Below, in pieces: positions 46,596 to 61,000 of a stretch of DNA of 64,000 bases (its first letter is position 1; every line of letters starts with the position of its first letter). A program made the translations under genes and the position numbers. The DNA comes from Erythrocercus mccallii (taxonomy: Eukaryota > Chordata > Aves > Passeriformes > Dicruridae): assembly GCA_013397435.1 (NCBI GenBank), contig VZRG01000193.1:186001-250000 (forward strand), written 5' to 3'. A model generated the notes under the pieces. That model searched no databases. It was not told where the DNA came from and saw only the letters and a program-made list of their open reading frames with translations.

Positions 46596-46945
46596 TAATG
46601 TCAGCACTGCACTGACAGAGCCAGTGGAAGACTACTGTGGTGATAATATAGTTATTTCTTTCAGAATGCCTTAGGTCTCTGAAACTTAACAAAATTCTGA
46701 CCTGACAAAAGTATGGCACATGGACGACACCACGGGAATGAGCCATGCAACAAATGTATCACTCCTACATGCTTCTTTGCTTCACCTAGGGAAGGCTCTT
46801 GCCACACAGGGAAGCTTTAATAGAGCTTGTCATTTCCTAGAAAACATGACAGGGTGTTGGTAAGGACAACTCATTCACCAGAGAAGTTTAGAGGGGTTAT
46901 TGCATCATTCAAACTGTATTAATAAATTTCATTAAATTAGAATTG
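46596..46945 (+). other. PLEKHG7: PLEKHG7 3' UTR (inferred)
   Basis: It runs from the stop codon to about 20 nt past the first canonical AATAAA. The end point is inferred, not seen. Confidence 0.55.
46921..46926 (+). terminator. Poly(A) signal AATAAA of PLEKHG7
   Basis: A canonical hexamer about 325 nt after the PLEKHG7 stop. It is the first canonical one in that direction. Confidence 0.6.
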
Positions 46946-48320
46946 TGTAGCCATAGCTTCTGATATTTATGTGTCTCTACCCACTAACCCATAATATCAC
47001 AAGATGTTTTTTGCATTAATATACTTAAAGTGCGTATATATGTATACATATGTATGCACTTACCTGGTCCAGTGCTCTCCAGATACAGCCTGGCCACTGT
47101 GATACACAAACTCCTGCTCTTCCCCTGTGTCTATCATGGGCAAGTTTTTGTCACAGCTTCCCAGGAAAGGAACAACCATTAGGCTCCATGCCAAGTGGCG
47201 AATGTGTGAAGCAGGAGGGCAGAACAGAGTGCAGACAGATCTGCGCCAAAGCATCACACAAGCTGCCAACGCCTCGCCACAACCTGGCTGACATAGCTGT
47301 TTTCCATCGCCCCGATGCCATGCTCAGCTGCACACTGCATCACATCGAGAGCTCACCAGAACCTCACAGCATCCTGAAACCAGTGCTGACAGGACAAGAT
47401 ATTTCAAGCCCAGAGGAGTCACACCCAACAGACTAAGGTCTGTGCTTTGTGTGCTAGCAGAAGGGAAAGGGTATTTCACTTTGTATACTGTTTATCAGAA
47501 CAACCTTTAGCCAGGTCTACTTACTTTACCAGACAAGCAGCCATTCCTGGAGACCAGCATAGCTCCAAGGAGGACAGCCCATGGGAAGGAAGTATTTGCA
47601 TACAAGCTTGTCTTCATGGAGACATAAGCTCAATAGGCTCTTCTGGGGTGTCAAGAGAAAGGTATCTCAGGAAGCAGTTGAGGCAGAAATTGACTTCCCA
47701 ATTCAAACTGCCTTTCAGAGGAGACCCCTCCTCTCCATCTTTCTCTATCTACACAGACTCTGTGCTTCAATAGCTAAATATGGGTTGCTTGGTTGTGCCT
47801 CCATAATTTAATAGTGGCTGATCTCCCACATTAACCATCTGGCTTCTTTCTGCAACACAGTTCCACCCTGAAAGAGCTTTCTATTTCATAAGTGAGAGCT
47901 TTATTGGTCTAAAATATTAAACAAGTACTACTTCTGAGTTTTCCAGTTATGCCAATTGTCCAGCTACATCAAACGTGATGTCAGAACACAGCCAGTGACA
48001 GAAGGACTTTCATCGAATGTGGGATACTCGGCAGTCTTGCACAGCTATTGGGAATGGAAAGATTACTCTGAATTTAATCCATGAAAAAAACAGATTTGAA
48101 AAACAGTCATTATCACTGGGTCCTCAGGAATGTGAAAGCCTTTGTTACAGCTCCCTGCAACTGTAAGAAACTGGAACATTTTGCTTGTTCTTACACATGT
48201 GGCTTCCCTTCAGTTCATTTGTAAAACTATATATCCAACATTTCAAAGTAGCTTTGTTGTCTGAAATGGGGCAAGGTAGTTTTGAAAGATATAACTTGGT
48301 CTAGCTATTAAAAAGGTCTA
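46946..48320. other. Intergenic gap between convergent genes
   Basis: About 1.4 kb between the likely 3' ends of PLEKHG7 and EEA1. Open frames near 47050-47811 overlap one another in several frames and match no family, so I treat them as chance. Confidence 0.55.
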
Positions 48321-48325
48321 ATTTT

Positions 48326-48331
48326 TTTATT
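48326..48331 (-). terminator. Candidate distal poly(A) signal of EEA1
   Basis: Minus-strand AATAAA at the end of an ATT-repeat (48326-48345). It is the last strong candidate before the intergenic gap and would give EEA1 a 3' UTR of about 6.6 kb. The choice is inference. Confidence 0.4.
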
Positions 48332-51300
48332 ATTATTATTAATAATCATTCCTTTAACAGATTATAAAACAAAAATGACATTTCAGCAACAATTGGCACA
48401 AACAATACTTTATACAGAACCAGCTGATGCATGGTGTCACCTTCTCATTCAGATCCACAGCCACCTTCCAGATCACAGAGTCTAAGAATTACAGTGCACA
48501 CTGGACTAAATTCTTTCACAATGTAAGGCACAACTACATGATCACAAGTAGTAAACACAAACATTGAAAATAGAACTTATGAGAATAAAACTTCAATTAA
48601 AAAGAAATAAAACCAAAACAGACTCATGCAAAAAATCTATCTACACCTACAAAGATGGTAGGATCCAGTTTAGTACAGTACTCTGTAAGTAAAACTGCAA
48701 CATAAGTCTTTTATAATACATTACTTCTAAATAATAAGTAAAAATTTATATTTTTCCATATATATTTTATACAATTATACAGAAATTAAACTGTATGAAC
48801 AATATTCACATCTGCAGTAATAAACTGATCATGAAAAGTCAGAAAAGTGGCAAAGGAGACCATGTAATTTGTGGCACACATCCACCACAGAACACCATTC
48901 AAGTTCACATCTCGAGTACTGAAGAAAAAAAACCAAATGAATGGTACATTTGGTGACTGAGGCTATCTGTATCCAAACGACAAAGCTCCATACAAAACTG
49001 GTTTTACCCAGCAGACCATAATTATGAAAGCTTGTGGTTATAATTTATTTCCTGTCCAGCAGCTAGAGTTTGCAAAGTTGAAACTACAGAATTTAAAAGA
49101 TTTTAAGAGAATTTACGATAACTTGAAACTGTTGGATATTTTCAAATACACATTTTAAAAAAGAAAGACAACTCTTTTCCTTTTTGGTGATAAACTTTTG
49201 CAATTTTGGCATTCACTATAACTTTTACATAACATAACAGTGAGAAAACCTTATTAAACTTACCTAATGTTTGAATTTCACACTGAGACGTAGCTTAAAT
49301 TAAACCTTATGTAATGGCATCAAATGGGGGGGGGGGTGTGACTTTTTTGGTGACTTTTTTTCTTTTCTTACAAAAGTGACTATTTTTATATAAGCAGCAT
49401 TTTGGACATATTACTATAAAAAGTTCTGGTATTTGCTAACCCAGCGAGACATTCTTTCAAACATCCCTTTTGTGCCAGGAATCAAGCTCCAGCATTACAC
49501 AATGGATGACTTTGCCATAAAGCCAACAGCAGTAGCCTGGACCTGCCAGCACTGACCTGTTGACATATAACAGTGAACATCCTTTCCCAGCCCTCTTTAC
49601 CCAAAAAAAAGCAGGAAATACAGATAAATTTGGTTTTAGTGTTCAGTTTCAGCCACATGGGGATGGAAAATTGGAAAATTTGCCTTCCAGGCTCCTGCTT
49701 TCATACAGCATTGATCCAAAGGGGTAGCAGGGCTTCATCACTCTCTAAATGCACAGACACTTCTCTATCTGCTGCATAGTGAGTGCGTAGTATGTGGAGC
49801 ACTACAGACAGTAAGGCAGAGTTTATTACACTACCTAGTACCTACACTCTTCATTATTGTGAACTTAAGTGGTATCTAATGTTCTCTCTAAATATGCAAA
49901 CTTTTTTATTCAGTGTCTCTTTAAAAATAAACAAAAAAAATACCTCAAAAACCACATTTGCGTGGCAGGACTTATATGCAATTATAGCTGGTTTTGAAAA
50001 GTACATCAATTAGTGCTTTTGGAGAGGCTGTGTTTGGACAATAATTTTAAACTTACTCTAAAAGGGATGCTGAGGTCAAGACTTCAAAACCAAACTTCAA
50101 TGGACAACTGCTAAAATCCTTACAAATACATAAAATTCATTTTTTCTCATCTTAAAATTAAGTTCTACAAAGACGTGTGTGACTAACATGGTTTTGGTTT
50201 ATATGTGCTCTCAGACTGTATTTTTGCTAAAAGGAACTGTGAGTGCAATTTTCCTTAGGGCCAAAAGCATACAGTGAAAAATCCAGCTAATTATAAACCT
50301 GCTGTCCAATGACTACAGCTAACACATGCAATGCAAGTGATGCCATTCCACTTACTGTAGATTCTCTTAGACAGCAAAAAGTGCACAGTGCAAATGACAG
50401 GGTTGTTTCCTAGTTCTCTGAGAATACGAGAGCAGGAGGGATGGTACTGGAAGAGTAATTTATGTTTCAACATGCTCAATCCATGATATCATTCTTCTTG
50501 GCATAGTTTAGATTCTATTTCAACTTCAGCTCCAGCATTTTTCTGTCCATCACTGAGTACGGGCCACAATTTTTTTTAAGTTTTGCAACAAGCATTTCTT
50601 CCCACTTCATGGTTAACTGACACTTAACAATCCAGAAAAGCAGTTGAGTTTTCCAGGTCCCTTTATGAACGTCACTTCTCTTACATCTAACATGAGAAGC
50701 TCAATTGTTCTGGCTCATGTAATACAAACACGGAAAGGTTACTTCATGCTTCTGCTCCCAAATCCCTTCTTGCTTCACTATTAAGAAAGCTTTTCCAGTG
50801 AGGATTCACAGACAATCCTAATGGTCCCAAAGCCAACAAAAGTAGTTACTCATTGTTCTTGTGCACCTTGTGCTCCACACTCCATGACAACTTGGTTACT
50901 TGACACCTTCCAAAAACAGAGGCAAACCCCCACATTTCACCCTACAGCCTTGGAATCTTGTGCCAGAGAGTGAAGCCAGCTGAAAAATGAGAACCCTCTA
51001 AACCTCTTGCCTCTGTTGGAAGCTGCAGCAGAAAATTCCTTTTGTCTCTTCATTTCTAGACAGCAACTTTTCCTGCTGTGACTCATTACTTTTATCCTCT
51101 TCATTCAACCTTTGCAGAAAGGGGAAGATTACATTAGAGAGTACATGGGGAGAAGAAATAAATAACAGTGAAGCAGAGCCAGCTAAGATCAAAAGCCTGC
51201 CACTGACCTTTGCAATACTACCTGTCTCCAGTACTGCTGATATGAAGCCAGAATGGAGCAGTAGGATTTGCATTTGTGAAGCAAAAATGCAATGGACTGT

Positions 51301-54300
51301 GGGTCTTTGACTGGGAAGAGAGGAGTTGTCTCCCGGAAGTTAAAAGAACCTCTCCCCACCTTTAGTAAGACCGTCCTTTACACATTCACAAAAGCTTCAA
51401 TAGCTTGTCTCTGCCCGTGAAGCAGCTGGCCTCTCACAGCAATTCTGAATGTGGATGGAGTACCCTGCAGATGGGACAGTTTCACTGAAGCCCACACTTC
51501 ACTTTCCCATTCCTGATGCCTTAGTCATGACTAGTTACCAAAGGCTTCTTGAGGATCCCACAAACATACTGGTTTTGAGTGCTGGTTTTGCCATTATTTT
51601 CACCTCTTCCTCTATAATGGCTGCTCCTCAGTGAATTAAGAAATCTGCCTATTGCTAGGGTCTGTAAAAACACATCACTATGCATCCTCCAGTTCCAGAC
51701 TCAGTCTCTTCTGCCATTTTATTAGGTTTTTCCCTCTGTTTCTGTGTCTGCAGTCTATAAAATCAGTGAATGACATTGTTTTGCCTGGAATCCTTTACTT
51801 TACTGTGGCAAAAGTCACTAGGCTTTTGACTTGGTTTTCCTGTTACTTAGATTTTAAGGCAGTAGAACAAAAAGCCCATATTCCTACTGAAAAATGCCCA
51901 TCAAAACAGTCAGACTCTGCAAGCATATTTGTAAATTCACAGCTTTTCACCTTCCACTTTCCCTTATTATGGGATATTTTCTTGAGCTTGAACACAGCTT
52001 TCAATCTGGCAGTAAAGCCAAGTATTATAGACTCAGTATACCATCAATTTGTCAACAAATACAGACCAGCACTAAGAATTACAAGTACAAAAGAAAAAGA
52101 ATAAGGCTCAGCAATGGAGTCATACATTTGCTCCAGTGAAAAGCTGTAGAAATCATGACCTACTGCTGCAGAATCGAACATCAAGCATGAAAGTTTCTAC
52201 CCCACTGTTCTTCCCGATTTTAATAATCCTTCTTTCTACAAATGTGTGTTCGAAAACATTTCCATCCCCTCAAAAAGCTGGTTATATAAACTCACCAGCA
52301 AAATGCAACTTTCAAAATCAAGCTGGTTTTATCTCTGAAGCTGAAGAGCTCCACACCAAGATGTGATCTGCATCAACCAACTGCATTGCTTCAGCAGCCT
52401 GCTGAAAACAGTGACTCTGCTTGTCTTTACACAATGGCATCCCAAAAGGCTGAATTAAGAACAACCCTTCCAGAGCTTCTACCATTGCAGAAGTCTCTCC
52501 CGAGCTTTCACCATTCCCAATCAAAAGGCCTAAACACAACTGAATCTTCTAACCACTTTCCTAGTTCCCCTGAAAGATCTCCATGTTCCTCTGCCTCATG
52601 TGTTTTGATCTTAGGCAGAAATTGCGGGAAGTTTCTCCCTTCCCTCTCAAAATCCCTCCTGTTCTATGTGGTTGTCCTTCGCCCTAAGAGCAGCACAAGG
52701 CTCTTGTGTGTTACACAAAGGGGCAGAATCATCTAGGCTGGAGCATGACTGTCACATATCTACTTTTCCCACATTTCTAAAGTCAGACAAACAAAGACTC
52801 TAAAAAAATTTTTTTTGGTTTCTCTCAGTAAACAAACAAATAGAAAAAAATTCCCAGAGACAGAGATTCTGTTCATATTTTCTATTCAAAAGATTCTTAT
52901 GCCAAACAGTTACACTGATGAGGAGAAACAGTGAGTCCAGAGGCTCTGTTCATATGGAATTACTGCAGCAGCTGTTTTGGGTTTTTTTGAGCAAGCAACT
53001 CTCAAGTTCAAACCAGAAAAGCTGAGCAGTGTTTTGTATGAACCACAGTTGTAGCCCAAATCCTTTTACAGTGACAAGAACAAGTTACATCATTCAACTG
53101 GCTTTTGGGAAATAAGAACTGAATTTTAACAAAAGTCCTTGACAGTGTCAATGTAGAACTTGCTGGGTAAGTTAAATGGGAATATGAAACATATAGATCT
53201 CTACTTCTGGAGTAGAGGGATGAAGTTTCTTCACTTGACAGTTAATCAAGACAAGACATTTTTTTATAAAGGAGACACTTCATTCACATTTAGAGCTGTA
53301 ACTAGATAAAAGCAAACCAATCTTCCTAATGATGACTAAGCTACCATCATTGTGACAGAATTTGATTCTTTGCCTCAGGAAAGAAGTAGAGAATTCAGGA
53401 CACAACCTTTTTCTCTGAACAGCTGGCAAAATTTCGTAAGATACTGAAGCATTTGAGCATTTATTAGTGCATTTATTAAATTTATTATTTAAGACAAAAA
53501 ATTCCTAAATACTGGAAGGCATAACCCCTGCTTAGAAGAAATAATCTTAAGGGTTTTGAAATATCAGATAAAAAGGGAAGAAAAGTTAGACACAGGCAAG
53601 CAAAAATGCAGGGGTGCAAACAAAATGACAACAAAAAAGAAGTCTGGAGCCTACATGAACTGTACAAGAAACTTCTGTTCCCAGTACAGAAAATATGAGT
53701 AAGTATTTATAGTCATATATTTTGGCCTCTTAGTTAGAGCTGCTTGGCTTATAACAAAGCCAGTTTTCCATTCTAAGCAGACTAAATCACATAACTAACA
53801 TAACACTTCAGAGCCCCTGGTAATGAAGATCAGATGGAGTAATGGAAAAGTGAGGTTTGTTAGGTGTAGCAGGAGTTCAGCTTCTTCCACCAAAAGCTGA
53901 TGGAAGGGACAGAAGGAAAGCCCAGAAAAACTACAGCCATTTCAAAAAATACTTTTTCTTAGTTGGATACTTGGCTTGGAAGGTCTGGATGTCCCTTAGA
54001 ACAGCAGTGATCTCTCAGTGCTTCAGCAGGGTGTGGGCAGGGGCAGCGATGTGCTACACAGCATTGTTTGTTTGCTTTTTAAAACCCACATGTAAGGGTT
54101 TCTTGAATATTAAAATGTGTCAACCAAATTCATAAAAGTGAAATCGATCACTGTGGGATAAAATATTATAATGTATCATATAATATTGCTACAATGCCAG
54201 ATAAACTTTGTCTCCTCATTGTTCACACATACTCTCTCAGAGAGAGAGACATACTCACACACCAACTATGCAATATAATTGTGTATAGTATATAGTAATA

Positions 54301-54699
54301 AAGTAATATAGTAATAAAGATGTTCCAGCACCCAACTGCTGTATTGGATAAGGACTTGGGTGCTGATACTACAAATGGGAAAATAAAACTGAATTAAAGT
54401 TGAGTCCAGCCATCTTCCTCACTGTGGAGTTCAAACTTTAAAGAGAAAAATGCAAGAACCAGAGAGACAGAAAAAAACCAAAATCACAGGAGGTTATAAA
54501 GACCATCAGATATGCAATCAAATGCAACAATTAGTTATGTTTTTACAGAAACATTGGATACATAAAATCCTCACAAGTTTTTGCATCTTCCTTTTTCTTT
54601 GAAGGAAACAAGAATAAACTTCAGTATCACAGAAATGCTGTTTCTCTTGAACAAAAAAATAAAAGATAAAAAAATACATTGTTACTCCTCTGTTTGAAC

Positions 54700-54705
54700 T
54701 TTATT
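54700..54705 (-). terminator. Candidate proximal poly(A) signal of EEA1
   Basis: Minus-strand AATAAA about 265 nt after the stop codon. It would produce a short-UTR EEA1 transcript. Confidence 0.45.
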
Positions 54706-54968
54706 TACAAATAACTGGATATTTTTAATCTAGACATAAAAGCTCTTTCCATGATTAATGTCAGTAAGCTATGGATGACCTGAGCCCATGTCTCACAAAA
54801 AAATACAATAGTTTTGCTTGGTATCAATAAACATTTTAAAATATACTAGATTTTGCCAAGTGTTACAATCATTGTCCAAACTGAATAGTAGTCTGAGTGC
54901 TGAATGAAGTGCATCAACAAAAATAGCAAATTTTAGTGTAACATTTCTTTGTCACTCACAATAGCCAG

Positions 54969-55091
54969 TTATCCTTGCAAGTCATTAAAGCAAGTATCAC
55001 AGACTCGGACGGGCTTCTTGGAAGAAGGAGTTAAGGCATTCTTTGCTGAGCACTCGGCACAAAAGATGTTTCCACACTGTCTACAGTGATG
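54969..55091 (-). CDS. EEA1: EEA1 terminal coding exon (FYVE C-terminal half)
   Basis: After acceptor 'tcttttgcag' it reads HHCRQCGNIFCAECSAKNAL, then TPSSKKPVRVCDTCFNDLQG and TAA. It contains six of the eight zinc cysteines and the RVC motif. Thr replaces the Ala I recall between the last cysteine pair in human. Confidence 0.98.
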   Translation of the reverse strand, partial: HHCRQCGNIFCAECSAKNALTPSSKKPVRVCDTCFNDLQG

Positions 55092-58000
55092 CTGCAAAAG
55101 AGAAGAAACATACATGCTGAACATCAGTGGCAGAGCAGTGATCACTAATAGAGATCACTATCATGTCAAGTCAACTCTCGGTCAGATCAACTCTCATGTT
55201 TCAAAAATTAGTCCTAATTTTTAATTGGCAGTTACACAGCAGAAAGAAGTTATTTGAGTAAATCCTTTCTAAAGGGTATATGAGTAAACATTCAGAAGTG
55301 CTTCACTGAGTCAAGAGAATATACCGGTTTCAGAAAATAGATGGGTAAGTTCACCCTCTTCTTGAATTTGTTCTCTTGAACTTTTTCTGGTCACATGAAA
55401 TACATTCTTCTTATACATAATTACCTGCTTTCACATTGAGAAGTATCCTTGAATCAAAGGATCGAGCAGCTTTTGTTCAAAGACTGCCCAAAGAACATCA
55501 CCACAAGAGTGCAGGCCAGGGGGAATCACTTAAGACTATATAAGGAAGCTCTGCAAAAATGAAGCTCACAAATATCCCTTATCTACTTCATTGCCAAGTC
55601 ACTTGCTGGAGGGGTGCTCATCTCTGGATGAAGGGCAGAGCCTGCCAATTGATGTTAACGTCTTAGCTGACAACAGCAGTTTTTCAAGCAAGGTCTGACT
55701 ACAGACCTAAAACACATCAAGTTGTTTCTTCTGCTCCATGTTTACACATGTATAGTCACAAAGCACCAGATCATGGCGATGCCTCATATTTTCATACATA
55801 CCTAATTTCAACCATTTTACATCCTTTTATACCCATACTTTTAGTTCAGATTGGTTATAAATATATTTTCTGTAAATATGCTTACAAAAGTGTAATTCTG
55901 CCTGCTTGCTTAGGGGATTGAAGCATTTTAACACTGTTTATAAACTGATGCTGTTAGAATGGAAAAAGAATCATGACTAAAGTAAGCTCCACAGCTATTA
56001 TTTTTAATATGTTAAGGCACTTCAAACAATAACTGTATTCTGAGATGTCTTGAGATCACAGCACTCACTATTCAGGCCATTTTCTGAAGTCTGTATCCCA
56101 TCTAAGAGTTTAAAATCAGTAAGGAAAGAAAATCACCATAGACACAGAGTAGAACACACCTACCCTTCTCACTGTCACCGAAAAGCCTTTTCCGCAGGCC
56201 ATACAATTCTGTACCTCATTGTCTTCTGCCCACTTCCTGTTGAGAGCTTGTGTGTGTTTGATCTATACAGAGATGTAAAAAAAGCATCAGGCATTTAAAA
56301 AAATGCATGTCTAATTCCCTCTAATATCCTCTATTTCAACAGCATGCACTACCCGTTGCAAAATAAAAGCACCAATTCTGTCATGATACTCACACCTTAT
56401 GTTTGTTCAGAGAGGAAACCTTCCAAGCTTCAAAATTATAAGCAGATTTAATAACACACAGACAGAAGTATGACCCTCACACACCACAAACATAACACCT
56501 TAATTCACTCTAGAAAGGCAACCCACCACCAATCTGACACAAATTGAAATTCTCCTAAGGTGCCAGACAGAGAATGAACAGGTTTAATAGCTTCAAATCA
56601 ACTTATACCTGCAATGACTGGTTTTCTCGGCCAAGTTCCTGCATTGCAGCAGTTGTATTGTCCAGCTTTTTCTTCATTTCTACAAGTTTGGCTTGAAGCT
56701 TTTCAATTTCTCCCTCACTTTTTATACACCTGAGGTAAAATAATAAACAGTAATCTCAAAGCATTTAAGACAATGTAAACTGTGTGTCCTTTGGGTCAGT
56801 TGTCAGTCTGAGAAGTTACCCACATAAAATCCAGCCAAAAGAATCCTTGCTCTCAAAAGTTCTTGGGTGCCTTAACTAGGAAAACATTCTGTTGTAACAA
56901 TCAGTTAAAGATTACACTGGCATTGCTCCTAAGTATCTGCAGCTTCTCAATACCTGGAGTTACACCCCAAACCAGGGACAGTGCTGAATGCAGTCCCTCA
57001 ACAGCAAGCCCTGATAAATACCCCTGTGCAACAGGACACTCACAAACCAACTGCTGCAGATCAGGTCAGGCAAAAGTGCAGGAAAGAAATGTTTTTCTTC
57101 TATCAAGGCCACCTCCCATCAGCTGAAACTCAGTTAACTGCTCAAAGCCAAATTTCAAAGGGTATTTTTCTGCCAAGGTGTAAACAGCTACTGGATGAGT
57201 TCAACACAGTACATCAAGGGATTGCCAAAGAAAGAGGATCTCACTTGAATCGATCCCATCCTTTTCCAAGGTCTACTGCTCAAAAGTCAAATCACCAAGC
57301 TTGACAGTACCAACAAAAGTTTTCCTCTCTGCCTTCACCAAACACATCAGGAAATAAGGACAAAAAAAGATTCCTGTCCTCAGGAGGAGATGTTTCTTCT
57401 ACCCTGGAAATCACTGCATTCAGGTAGCTCCCGCTGCCTTGCAAGGCCTCCTGCTGCCTGAAGGAAAAGCACTCTGCTTACCTAAAACTTAAATATATTG
57501 TAGAGACAACAGCAGGACTGGAGAAAATAAGACTGCAGGTTTTCAGGAGGAAGGAAATGCCCCCTTTGTGAACTTCAGTCTATCTAATCCAATTACATGT
57601 TCAGTCTCCTAACACAAAGTAGTGGGCACACCTAGGACTTCCTATGTAAATTCTATGTTACTTAAGGGGTCTCTTCCAGGCTTCTGGATGACATGGGCAT
57701 GTATTTGAATTGAACCAAGGCACAGGAGCCACAGAGTGATGGAGAAGGACAGTTAGTTCAGACAAGAGAAGTTCTCTCTGCCAGGCCTCACAAGGCTGAT
57801 GCAACAGATAAGAACCCACAGCCTATATACCTGAAATCTCAGATGAGCCCAGTGGATTTAGAAGGCTCTTACAGATGAACACAAATCTTTGAGAACAAGC
57901 ACAGAGCTGTGGCTTTGGTGATAAGCAAAGATCCTGGTAAGCCAGCCTTATTTTCTACAGAACGATCACAAACAGCACAGTTGGTTCCCAAAACCTCTTG

Positions 58001-61000
58001 CTGTGCTTTGACAGGGATGATAGAAGGTTGCACTCTGGAAACTACACCCACAGCCCAGGCACTACAAACAAATACAGATTTAAATAAAGCATGAATACAG
58101 AATCCCAAATCAACTCAAACAATTTCTCATTCTCAGTTCATTTAATTTCTCAAACTACACTTCCACATCGTCATGACCACAGCTTACCTCTCCAGCAATG
58201 CTCTTCTCTCATCCTGATTATTCTGGACTGTTGCTTCCAAGACAGCATTGTCCCCACGTAAATCATCTGTCTGTTTCTCCAGCTCGCTCACTCGTCTTTG
58301 GCTGCTTTGCCACTCTTTCTTCATGGTAGCCAGGTTTTCATTCAAGGCTGTGACTTGCATGGTGAGCTTGGTCTCCTTTTCCTCATGTTTCCGTTTTTCT
58401 TCTTCTTTGTCTTTTTTCTCTGTGTGCTATAAAAACAATGGAAAAATGAAAAACAAGCTTCAAAGCATTCTTTCCCTATTCCCTACATTTAATTAAGGCA
58501 AAGAATCTTAGTGTAATAGAATCACTACTTTTAATCAACATACTCTAGTAGACAAAGCTGTCACCTCACTGAATTTTCCTGTACCATTAAATGACTCTAA
58601 GATTTTTTATCTTGTAATTTAAAAACTCATGTAAAGTGAAACTGAAGTCAACCCATTGCTTCTTTTCTGTCCCTGGAAGAATCCAAAGGCAGGTTCACAA
58701 AACAGCAGTCTCATTCTCTCTAACATACCAGTTTGGCTTCAATTTCAGCACATTCTTTCTTCAGTTCCTCTTCTCTCTTTTTCAGCTGATCTTTGACAGC
58801 TTGATGTTTTTGTTTCTCCTGTTCCAGAGTTGAATTCGCATTATCTATTTTACCCCGCAGTTCTAATTTCTGTTGAATCAATAGCTGGTTTGCATCCTTG
58901 AGATTTGTCACCTCCTGTTAGGATACAGAGTTCAAAGTTACAGTAGCAACACTGAAAGTGCAAATGGATTTAAATTCAAAAATACTGTAATCCTTTCCTG
59001 GAAGAGGATAGCAATAATTTTTACTTTTATCCCCAGAAGAAAGGATGATTTTACAGAGCAAAGTATCAGTGATTTTCATGATCAAAGATTTTACACTTAC
59101 ATTATGATCAACATTCAATTTTAAAAATCATTTTAATGCATGTTTCTGCTAAAGTAGACAAGAAGATCTGTTGAATTGTTTTCTACCGTTCCTTGAAAAG
59201 ATGCATCCATTGTCCTTTCCTAGGTACTGTTCTAAAATTTACTTCATGCTTTTCTCTGGGTGCAATAATGAGGTTAAAAACTTCATAACGACAATGTATA
59301 ACTGAATGCTGATGGAAGAAAGTTTCTGTTAGTCTTCAATGTATAAAAAATTACTCTGTTTTAAGAAAGTGGGATGATATAAATAATGTCTTTACTTGTT
59401 CTTCTGTAACTCAAGTAGAATAGTTAGTTTAATTTATAGAAACTATTTTCCTTAAAATTACACATCCAAGCACTGCATGGTACTGACAGACTAATAGGGG
59501 TGGACCATTTTCCACAAATCAAAATTCACAATATGAGTTAAAGCCAAACCAAGAACAGTGAAAAGAACATATCCCCAGAACAAGAGGATAGACACATATA
59601 CAGATACACATAAAGATACATATACATCCATTCCTTGCTAGGAGGTGGGAAACGGAATTTAAGTCTTTAGGAGACTTTCAGTCTGATTGCTTGTAGGGAG
59701 ATGGAGAAATTACTATTAAGCTGATATTGGTGTGCACACCTTTTACATCTTTATAAATTTTATTCTTTGGAATAGAGATTTTAGGAACATCAAGAATTAG
59801 AATACCTTTCCTCAAGCACAGAGTACTTAGAGAAACAAAGTACAAACTCATACCTAAAAATTACAGACCATTTTCTAAACAACAGAGAACAAAAGAACAT
59901 CTGAAGGTCATAAGTTATTGTGTTCTTTTCTTTTTATTAGTGTATAGGGAACTATACCTGTATTTACACTTGTGCAACAATTTAAACTAAGTGTGCTTAA
60001 CAGATGCAAATGTAACGGTTAGTACATTATGGAAAACACAAACTGCAGCCTTTTAGGAATGTTAGTTTTTACAGAGACTAAAAAACAGAATGTGTAGAGT
60101 GTGGCAATAAACAGTCCATTTCACTGAAGACTAAAAATTATTTCATTAAATCCTCCCAACTTTTACCCTTTAGAGAGCTCAACTGATTGTTATGATTTTG
60201 GAAGAGAGTTTGTCTTTTACGAGGCTCCTGACATTTGCCTTTCATGAGGCTTCCCCAACTGTGACTTTTTAAGACATTTTAAGAAACAACACTAAGGGAG
60301 TTTCAACTCTACCATGCATCCTTGAGAAGTCCCAGATGTGCCTTGAGTATCTAGGAAAACTTCACCATTGTGACTCTTTTGGACAGCTTTTCATTTCAGA
60401 ATAGTCAAGCAGCAGTATGCAGAGTGAATTTACAGTGAAACTGAAGAAAAGCCAAGACATAGAACCCATCCTGAAGCTAAGACAAGTTATGTAGCCCACC
60501 TGGCTCACTAGGCCCTGGTGCTCAAGGATCATCACCAACCAAGACATCATTGCTGAGGAAGCTCAATAAAATCTGGGCTTTGGTTCCCTTACCTGTAATA
60601 CCAACATTTACAGTAACCATCTTTGCAAAGCCATTCCAGGCAACAGCTATTGAATAGGCACATATTTCTCATCAGATAACCAAACACATGAAGAAGACTT
60701 ATTTGTCTCAATGTACCTACCTTCTCAAATTCTTGCTTGCAGGCTCTAAGCTCTTCACCCAGCTTGGCACTTTCTTTTTCAAGTCTACTCTTTATTTCCT
60801 GGAGCTCTGTCGTTTTACATTTTTCATTAGCCAAATCTTTTTCTTTCAAAATCTTAAAGAGAAATAGAAGTGCTAGAAAAGTTACCTCTTCCAAGTTCAC
60901 AAAGTAAGAAACCCAATCAATCAAAATACATCCAGGGCCCAAAAACTACTTGATGGCTTTGTAATTATAGGAAAAAAACTGCCATATATCTGCCACATAT

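Larger units (their letters stand above)
48320..54968 (-). other. EEA1: Long EEA1 3' UTR (inferred)
   Basis: About 6.6 kb downstream of the EEA1 stop without any recognisable exon, LTR or clear CR1. It is AT-rich and holds many ATTTA-like motifs on the minus strand, plus an 11-base G run at 49326-49336 (C run in the transcript). Mammalian EEA1 mRNAs have a 3' UTR of several kb, which fits. Plus-strand open frames such as 51652-52104 lie here and look like chance. Confidence 0.55.

Noticed and set aside
47050..47811. Overlapping frames of 76-128 codons between the two genes.
   Set aside because: Multiple frames open at once and no protein family recognised; better explained by GC-richer sequence.
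51652..52104. A 150-codon plus-strand frame opposite the EEA1 3' UTR.
   Set aside because: Antisense to the inferred UTR, no conserved motif, no splice or promoter context.
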